Positions 59,801 through 64,000 of a stretch of DNA of 64,000 nucleotides are shown here, piece by piece. Every line of letters starts with the position of its first letter. The first letter of the stretch is position 1. The position numbers were made by a program, and so were the translations under genes. The notes under the pieces were generated by a model. The model saw nothing but the letters and a program-made list of their open reading frames with translations. It was not told the DNA's origin and searched no databases. The DNA comes from Rhizobium sp. J15 (GTDB lineage: Bacteria > Pseudomonadota > Alphaproteobacteria > Rhizobiales > Rhizobiaceae): NCBI RefSeq assembly GCF_002531825.1, contig NZ_NWSX01000006.1:1-64000 (forward strand). The letters run 5' to 3'.

Positions 59801-60961
59801 TTACCGCGGCTTCTTGCCGAAGACCTTGATATATTCCGCTTCGCCGCCCTTGGCGAGCGCCTTGGCCTGCTTGACCCAGTCGTCGCGCTCGATACGGCCG
59901 CGGAAATTCAGGTAGCCATCGACCCAATCGCGTTCGGCTTTCTTCCAGCCTGCGACCTGCGAGAAGGTGAAGATGCCGATTTCGTTCAACGTCGCCTCGA
60001 TCTTCGGGCCGACGCCCGAGATCATCTTCAGATCATCCGGTGCGGCAGGCTTTTCGATGCCGGCCGGGCGATTCTTGTCGGTCAGGGCAGGTTTCGCCGC
60101 CGGAGCGGCTTCGGCCTTGGCGGCCGGGACAGGCTCGGCAGCCGCGGTGCCGGAAACCGGCTGCTCCTCGGCGGCCTTGGCGTTCTTCGCTGCCGCCTTC
60201 GGCGCCGTTGCGGGCGTCTTCAGCGCGGCATTGGTCTCGGCGTCGGTGCTCTTCGGGCGGGCAGCCTCCGATGGCGGAACCGGAGCAGCGTCGACGGGGG
60301 CCGACACGGTTTCGGCATCGGCCTTCTTGGCGCGCGTTTTCGCCTTCGGCTCTTCCGTCGTCAGCGAGGTCGGGCCGCCCTCAGGCGCGGAGAATATCCG
60401 GTCGATCTGGGTGCCAGGCCTGATGCTTGCGCCGTTGCCGGCGGCAAAGGTGTCGATAATCTCTTCCAGGCGCGCCGGCGTCAGGTCCTCATAGGTGTCC
60501 TTGCCGATCATCACCATCGGTGCGTTGACGCAGGCCCCGAGACATTCGACCTCTTCCCAGGACAGCGTGCCTTCGGCATTGCGCTCGAAGGGATGGGCGT
60601 GGATCTTGCTCTTGCAGACCGACATCAGCGCTTCCGAGCCGCGCAGCATGCAGGGCGTGGTGCCGCAGACCTGGACATGGGCGCGTGTGCCGACGGGATG
60701 CAGTTGGAACTGCGTATAGAAGGTCGCGACCTCGAGCACTCTTATGTAAGCCATGTCGAGCATGTCGGCGATTTTCTCGATCGCCGCGCGCGTGACCCAG
60801 CCGTCCTGCTCCTGCGCCCGCATCAACAGCGGAATGACCGCCGATTGCTGGCGGCCGGCGGGGTATTTCTGGATCGTCTTGTCCGCCCAGACCGCATTTT
60901 CATCGCTGAAGGCGAATGCGGCAGGCTGAAATTGATCTTCGGCTAATCGACGAACGGACAT
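59801..60961 (-). CDS. nuoE: NADH-quinone oxidoreductase subunit E with long HhH tail
   Basis: A protein of 386 residues, about twice the usual size of NuoE (around 165-220). Residues 1-200 form the thioredoxin-like domain with the 2Fe-2S ligands in CGTTPCML near 99 and CLGACVNAP near 140. Residues 200-310 are a low-complexity Ala/Pro/Lys linker. The last 75 residues hold a helix-hairpin-helix domain (DDLKMISGVGPKIEATL, then YLNFRGRIERDDWVKQA) closely similar to the one in the protein encoded between nuoF and nuoG. The tail is probably exposed and its partner is unknown. Confidence 0.93.
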   Translation of the reverse strand: MSVRRLAEDQFQPAAFAFSDENAVWADKTIQKYPAGRQQSAVIPLLMRAQEQDGWVTRAAIEKIADMLDMAYIRVLEVATFYTQFQLHPVGTRAHVQVCGTTPCMLRGSEALMSVCKSKIHAHPFERNAEGTLSWEEVECLGACVNAPMVMIGKDTYEDLTPARLEEIIDTFAAGNGASIRPGTQIDRIFSAPEGGPTSLTTEEPKAKTRAKKADAETVSAPVDAAPVPPSEAARPKSTDAETNAALKTPATAPKAAAKNAKAAEEQPVSGTAAAEPVPAAKAEAAPAAKPALTDKNRPAGIEKPAAPDDLKMISGVGPKIEATLNEIGIFTFSQVAGWKKAERDWVDGYLNFRGRIERDDWVKQAKALAKGGEAEYIKVFGKKPR

Positions 60962-60977
60962 TCTTCCTCACGCCTTG

Positions 60978-61250
60978 TCAGTTTAGGGTTCCACACCGCG
61001 ACGCAGTCAAGGACTGCATCTCGCAGGCATAGGCCGACTGGTCTTTCTGCATAAACACTACGAATTTGCCGCCGTTCGGAACGGCAGCCTTGATCTGATA
61101 GCCCTTGGACAAAAGCTCGCCCATGGACGATTGCGCTGCCGGCGGCGTCACTTCCTTATGCCCCAACGGCGTGCCGAGGGTGTCGGCCTCCTGAGCCGAA
61201 ACTCCGGATGCCGAAAGAAGAAGCGCGACGACGAGCGGCAGACGCTGCAT
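60978..61250 (-). CDS. Exported 90-residue protein between nuoD and nuoE
   Basis: The start ATG 61250 overlaps the nuoD stop by one base (TGATG). A signal peptide ([19 protein letters not shown]) is followed by a small domain with two cysteines near the end (YACEMQSLTASRCGTLN), likely a disulfide. The frame can be extended upstream inside nuoD, but that extension is out of register with any start. The family is unknown to me. It is probably co-expressed with complex I. Confidence 0.7.
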   Translation of the reverse strand: MQRLPLVVALLLSASGVSAQEADTLGTPLGHKEVTPPAAQSSMGELLSKGYQIKAAVPNGGKFVVFMQKDQSAYACEMQSLTASRCGTLN

Positions 61251-62440
61251 CAGCGGTCCACCTCGCCGAAGACGATGTCGAGCGAGCCGAGAACGGCCGC
61301 GACGTCGGCAAGCTGGTGACCGCGGCACATGAAATCCATCGCCTGGAGATGCGCATAGCCCGGGGCGCGGATCTTGCAGCGATACGGCTTGTTGCTGCCG
61401 TCGGAGACGAGATAGACGCCAAACTCGCCCTTCGGCGCCTCGACGGCCGCATAAACCTCGCCCGCCGGCACGTGGTAGCCTTCGGTGTAGAGCTTGAAAT
61501 GGTGGATCAGCGCTTCCATCGAGCGCTTCATCTCGCCACGCTTCGGCGGCACGACCTTGCCGTCGATCGAAGAGAAGGGACCGGTCTTGGCATCGGAGAG
61601 CAGGCGGTTGACGCACTGCTTCATGATGCGGACCGATTCGCGCATCTCGATCATGCGGATCAGGTAGCGGTCGTAATTGTCGCCGTTCTTGCCGATCGGA
61701 ATGTCGAATTCGAGATCGGAATAGCATTCGTAGGGCTGGGCGCGACGCAGATCCCAGGCGGCACCCGACCCGCGCACCATGACGCCGGAGAAGCCCCAGG
61801 CCCAGCAATCCGCCAGCGACACGACGCCAATATCGACGTTGCGCTGCTTGAAGATGCGGTTGCCGGTCAACAGGTCATCGATGTCGTCGAGCGCCTTCAG
61901 GAACGGGTCGCACCAGTCGCCAATGTCTTGCACGAGCTTTTCCGGCAGATCCTGGTGGACGCCACCCGGGCGGAAATAGGCGGCGTGCATGCGCGAACCG
62001 GAGGCACGCTCGTAGAACACCATCAGCTTTTCACGCTCTTCAAAGCCCCAGAGCGGCGGCGTCAGCGCACCGACGTCCATGGCCTGCGTCGTGACGTTCA
62101 GGAGATGCGAGAGGATGCGGCCGATTTCCGAATAAAGAACGCGGATCAGCTGGCCACGGATCGGGATCTGGATGCCGAGCAGCTTTTCGACGGCCAGCGC
62201 ATAGGCATGCTCCTGGTTCATCGGCGCGACGTAGTCGAGGCGATCGAAATAGGGCACGGCCTGAAGATAGGTCTTGGTCTCGATCAGCTTCTCGGTGCCG
62301 CGGTGAAGCAGCCCGATGTGCGGATCGACCCGCTCCACAATTTCGCCGTCAAGCTCCAGGACAAGACGAAGAACGCCGTGCGCCGCCGGATGCTGCGGTC
62401 CGAAATTGATGTTGAAGTTGCGGACGTTATGTTCTGTCAT
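61250..62440 (-). CDS. nuoD: NADH-quinone oxidoreductase subunit D
   Basis: The 49-kDa-type subunit of 396 residues that forms the quinone site with NuoB. Hallmarks include [15 protein letters not shown] near residue 10, [19 protein letters not shown] near 165 and [15 protein letters not shown] near 325. ATG 62440 (MTEHNVRNF) is the family start; the TTG three codons earlier is unnecessary. The region upstream of it is the inserted cassette, so it lost the usual short spacing to nuoC. Confidence 0.95.
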   Translation of the reverse strand: MTEHNVRNFNINFGPQHPAAHGVLRLVLELDGEIVERVDPHIGLLHRGTEKLIETKTYLQAVPYFDRLDYVAPMNQEHAYALAVEKLLGIQIPIRGQLIRVLYSEIGRILSHLLNVTTQAMDVGALTPPLWGFEEREKLMVFYERASGSRMHAAYFRPGGVHQDLPEKLVQDIGDWCDPFLKALDDIDDLLTGNRIFKQRNVDIGVVSLADCWAWGFSGVMVRGSGAAWDLRRAQPYECYSDLEFDIPIGKNGDNYDRYLIRMIEMRESVRIMKQCVNRLLSDAKTGPFSSIDGKVVPPKRGEMKRSMEALIHHFKLYTEGYHVPAGEVYAAVEAPKGEFGVYLVSDGSNKPYRCKIRAPGYAHLQAMDFMCRGHQLADVAAVLGSLDIVFGEVDR

Positions 62441-62456
62441 GGCGATCAACTCGCTT

Positions 62457-62483
62457 AGAGTGAGTAGTGAATAGTGAGTAGTG
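62457..62483. repeat. Left arm of the inverted repeat around the four-helix-bundle gene
   Basis: Built from GTGAGTAGTG-type units: AGAGTGAGTAGTGAATAG, then TGAGTAGTG. Part of it (TAGTGAGT) also pairs with ACTCACTA at 62498-62505 as a local hairpin. Its reverse complement reappears at 62900-62931. Confidence 0.75.
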
Positions 62484-62503
62484 TTTAGCTTTCATCACAC
62501 TCA

Positions 62504-62845
62504 CTATTTGTCAGCTTTCCTGCCCTGAACGCTTCGGATAAGCGATCCCAGCATCTTTCCAATTTCGTCGCATCGGTCGAGCAATTCGTCCAAGGCCGAG
62601 GCTTGAAGAAAGCCAATTCGTCCGGCGATGATCAAATGCGTCTCCAACTCTTTCAACGAGCCCTGCGCGATCTTGAGAAATTGGGCAAACGAACCTCGAT
62701 TTTCTCTTCCATACCCCTCCGCAATATTCGCGGCCACAGAAGCGGAAGATCGTCTAATCTGGCTGGTCATTCCATAGATCTCTTCCCGCGGGAAGGTTCT
62801 CGTCACCTCATAACAAACGACAGATAGCTCGATGGCAAATGCCAT
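62504..62845 (-). CDS. Four-helix-bundle (23S-intervening/S23-type) protein, N-terminus frameshifted
   Basis: A protein of 113 residues. The core FPREEIYGMTSQIRRSSASVAANIAEGYGRENRGSF and the following SLKELETHLIIAGRI are the family hallmark. The usual N-terminal SYRDLKVW is absent from this frame but is encoded just upstream in another frame (from GTG 62886, codons SYRDLKVWHL at about 62862-62836). One missing base near 62836 would restore a single frame. As it stands, translation could begin only at the internal ATG 62845, losing about 17 residues. It sits in a repeat-bounded cassette in the nuo operon. It may be a pseudogene, or the break may be a sequence error. Confidence 0.7.
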   Translation of the reverse strand: MAFAIELSVVCYEVTRTFPREEIYGMTSQIRRSSASVAANIAEGYGRENRGSFAQFLKIAQGSLKELETHLIIAGRIGFLQASALDELLDRCDEIGKMLGSLIRSVQGRKADK

Positions 62846-62899
62846 ACCTTCAAATCACGATAGGAATTGATTTTCCCGTTCGTCACCCAACTATCTATC

Positions 62900-62931
62900 C
62901 ACTACTCACTACCGACTATTCGCTACTCACT
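62900..62931. repeat. Right arm of the inverted repeat, overlapping the nuoC stop
   Basis: CACTACTCACTACCGACTAT followed by TCGCTACTCACT. Reversed, it reads AGTGAGTAGCGAATAGTCGG and on, closely matching the left arm. The nuoC stop TGA lies inside it. Confidence 0.75.
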
Positions 62932-63529
62932 GCTTCGCCTTCTCATCGCCGGGCAGCACATATTCGGTCCCTTCCCAGGGAGACATGAAGTCAAAGTTTC
63001 GGAATTCCTGCTTCAACTCGACAGGCTCATAAACGACCCGCTTCGCCGCGTCGTCGTAGCGGACCTCGACGAAACCCGTCGTCGGGAAGTCCTTGCGCAG
63101 CGGGTGGCCTTCGAAGCCGTAGTCGGTCAGGATGCGACGCAGGTCCGGATGACCGGTGAAGAGCACGCCGTACATGTCCCAGGTTTCGCGCTCGAACCAG
63201 TCGGCGCCCGGATAGACGGCGCAGGCCGAGGGAATGGGCGTATCCTCATCGGTCGCGACCTTGACGCGGATGCGCAGGTTCTGCTTCGGCGACAGCAGAT
63301 GATAGACGACGTCGAAACGCAGTTCGCGTTGCGGCCAGTCGACCCCGCAAATATCAATCAGGTTGACGAAACCGCATTTGGCGTCATCACGCAGGAAAGT
63401 CAGAAGCGCGATCAGGTTTTCGCCTGTCGCCGTCAGCGTCAGCTCGCCATACTTCATCTGCGAGGCGGCAATCAGGTTGCCGCGCGCTTCGCCAAGATAG
63501 GACGCAAGCTCAGTCAGGGCTTCACTCAT
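62927..63529 (-). CDS. nuoC: NADH-quinone oxidoreductase subunit C
   Basis: The 30-kDa-type subunit of 200 residues, separate from NuoD. The core is [39 protein letters not shown] near residue 110, with [18 protein letters not shown] after it. Its stop codon lies in the inverted repeat that borders the adjacent cassette. Confidence 0.95.
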   Translation of the reverse strand: MSEALTELASYLGEARGNLIAASQMKYGELTLTATGENLIALLTFLRDDAKCGFVNLIDICGVDWPQRELRFDVVYHLLSPKQNLRIRVKVATDEDTPIPSACAVYPGADWFERETWDMYGVLFTGHPDLRRILTDYGFEGHPLRKDFPTTGFVEVRYDDAAKRVVYEPVELKQEFRNFDFMSPWEGTEYVLPGDEKAKQ

Positions 63530-63547
63530 ATGCCTTGTCCTTAACCC

Positions 63548-64000
63548 TTAGCGTTCGATCGTGCCGGTGCGCCGGATCTTCTTCTGCAGCAGAAGCACGC
63601 CGTAGAGCAGCGCCTCCGCCGTGGGGGGACAGCCCGGCACGTAGATGTCGATCGGCACGACGCGGTCGCAGCCGCGCACCACCGAATAGGAATAGTGATA
63701 ATAACCGCCGCCATTGGCGCAGGAGCCCATCGAGATGACGTAACGCGGCTCAGGCATCTGGTCATAGACCTTGCGCAGGGCGGGCGCCATCTTGTTGGTC
63801 AGCGTACCGGCAACGATCATGACGTCGGACTGGCGCGGCGAGGCGCGCGGCGCAAAACCAAAGCGCTCGACGTCGTAGCGCGGCATCGACAGCTGCATCA
63901 TCTCAACAGCGCAGCAGGCAAGACCGAAGGTCATCCACATCAGCGAGCCGGTACGGGCCCAGTTGATCAGTTCGTCGGTCGAGGTAACGAGAAAACCCTT
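63548..64000 (-). CDS. nuoB: NADH-quinone oxidoreductase subunit B, 3' part
   Basis: The frame continues past the window edge. The visible 150 residues run from [18 protein letters not shown] to RTGTIER and the stop at 63548. Ligands of cluster N2 are in [19 protein letters not shown] and [13 protein letters not shown] frame starting at the internal ATG 63940 would omit the conserved N-terminal part. Confidence 0.95.
   Translation of the reverse strand, partial: KGFLVTSTDELINWARTGSLMWMTFGLACCAVEMMQLSMPRYDVERFGFAPRASPRQSDVMIVAGTLTNKMAPALRKVYDQMPEPRYVISMGSCANGGGYYHYSYSVVRGCDRVVPIDIYVPGCPPTAEALLYGVLLLQKKIRRTGTIER

Noticed and set aside
62504..62845. Diversity-generating retroelement suggested by the Avd-like four-helix-bundle protein
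   Set aside because: No reverse transcriptase, template repeat or variable target gene in the window. The protein also occurs widely on its own.

Overview
The window reads as chromosomal core DNA of a fast-growing rhizobium (Rhizobiaceae, most like the Rhizobium etli/leguminosarum group). I base this on the family content, on the high GC content with AT-rich promoters, and on the gene order: pleD-divK, dinB, dnaE, lolDC, proS, then mce, rnj, birA and the nuo cluster. I worked from the sequence alone and ran no database search. I see no prophage, transposase, CRISPR array, plasmid function or rRNA.

Layout. 1-734: 5' end of tuf (EF-Tu) on the minus strand, preceded in its operon by tRNA-Gly(UCC) and tRNA-Tyr(GUA) with a good promoter. 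735-7975: rlmB, several small exported proteins, tRNA-Thr(UGU), NAD kinase, a hydrolase, and prfB with its programmed +1 frameshift. 7976-15603: the cell-wall genes mrcA and amiC on minus, then rne (RNase E) on plus behind a 425-nt structured leader. 15786-29185: aidB; pyrB with a pyrC-like gene that has lost its metal ligands; plsY, dprA, topA, rnr, a DUF983 gene, an MFS transporter and rpmG. 29284-29471: a probable structured small RNA. 29933-39656: pleD-divK, small genes, dinB with a LexA box, an L,D-transpeptidase and dnaE. 39774-39917: a 28-residue membrane peptide, absent from ordinary ORF lists, behind a promoter that contains a LexA box. 40145-44826: DUF5680, lolD, lolC, proS, a possible plus-strand small RNA and DUF1467. 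44993-64000: mce, rnj, birA and the respiratory complex I genes nuoN to nuoB, all on minus.

How the genes work together. The complex I cluster is nearly complete here (B to N; nuoA would lie just outside). It carries three extra genes between standard subunits: an exported 90-residue protein between nuoD and nuoE, a helix-hairpin-helix protein between nuoF and nuoG whose C-terminal domain also forms the tail of NuoE, and a four-helix-bundle gene between nuoC and nuoD. The last is flanked by inverted repeats and its family N-terminus lies in another frame. RNase E, RNase R and RNase J all lie in the window. The cell-cycle phosphorelay (DivK, PleD) sits beside DNA replication and damage-tolerance genes (dinB, dnaE).

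The most promising new item is the 28-residue membrane peptide at 39774-39860. Its size, single membrane span and apparent SOS control resemble SidA, the SOS-induced division inhibitor of Caulobacter. The repeat-bounded four-helix-bundle cassette, the complex I-linked helix-hairpin-helix proteins and the two candidate small RNAs also deserve a second look.
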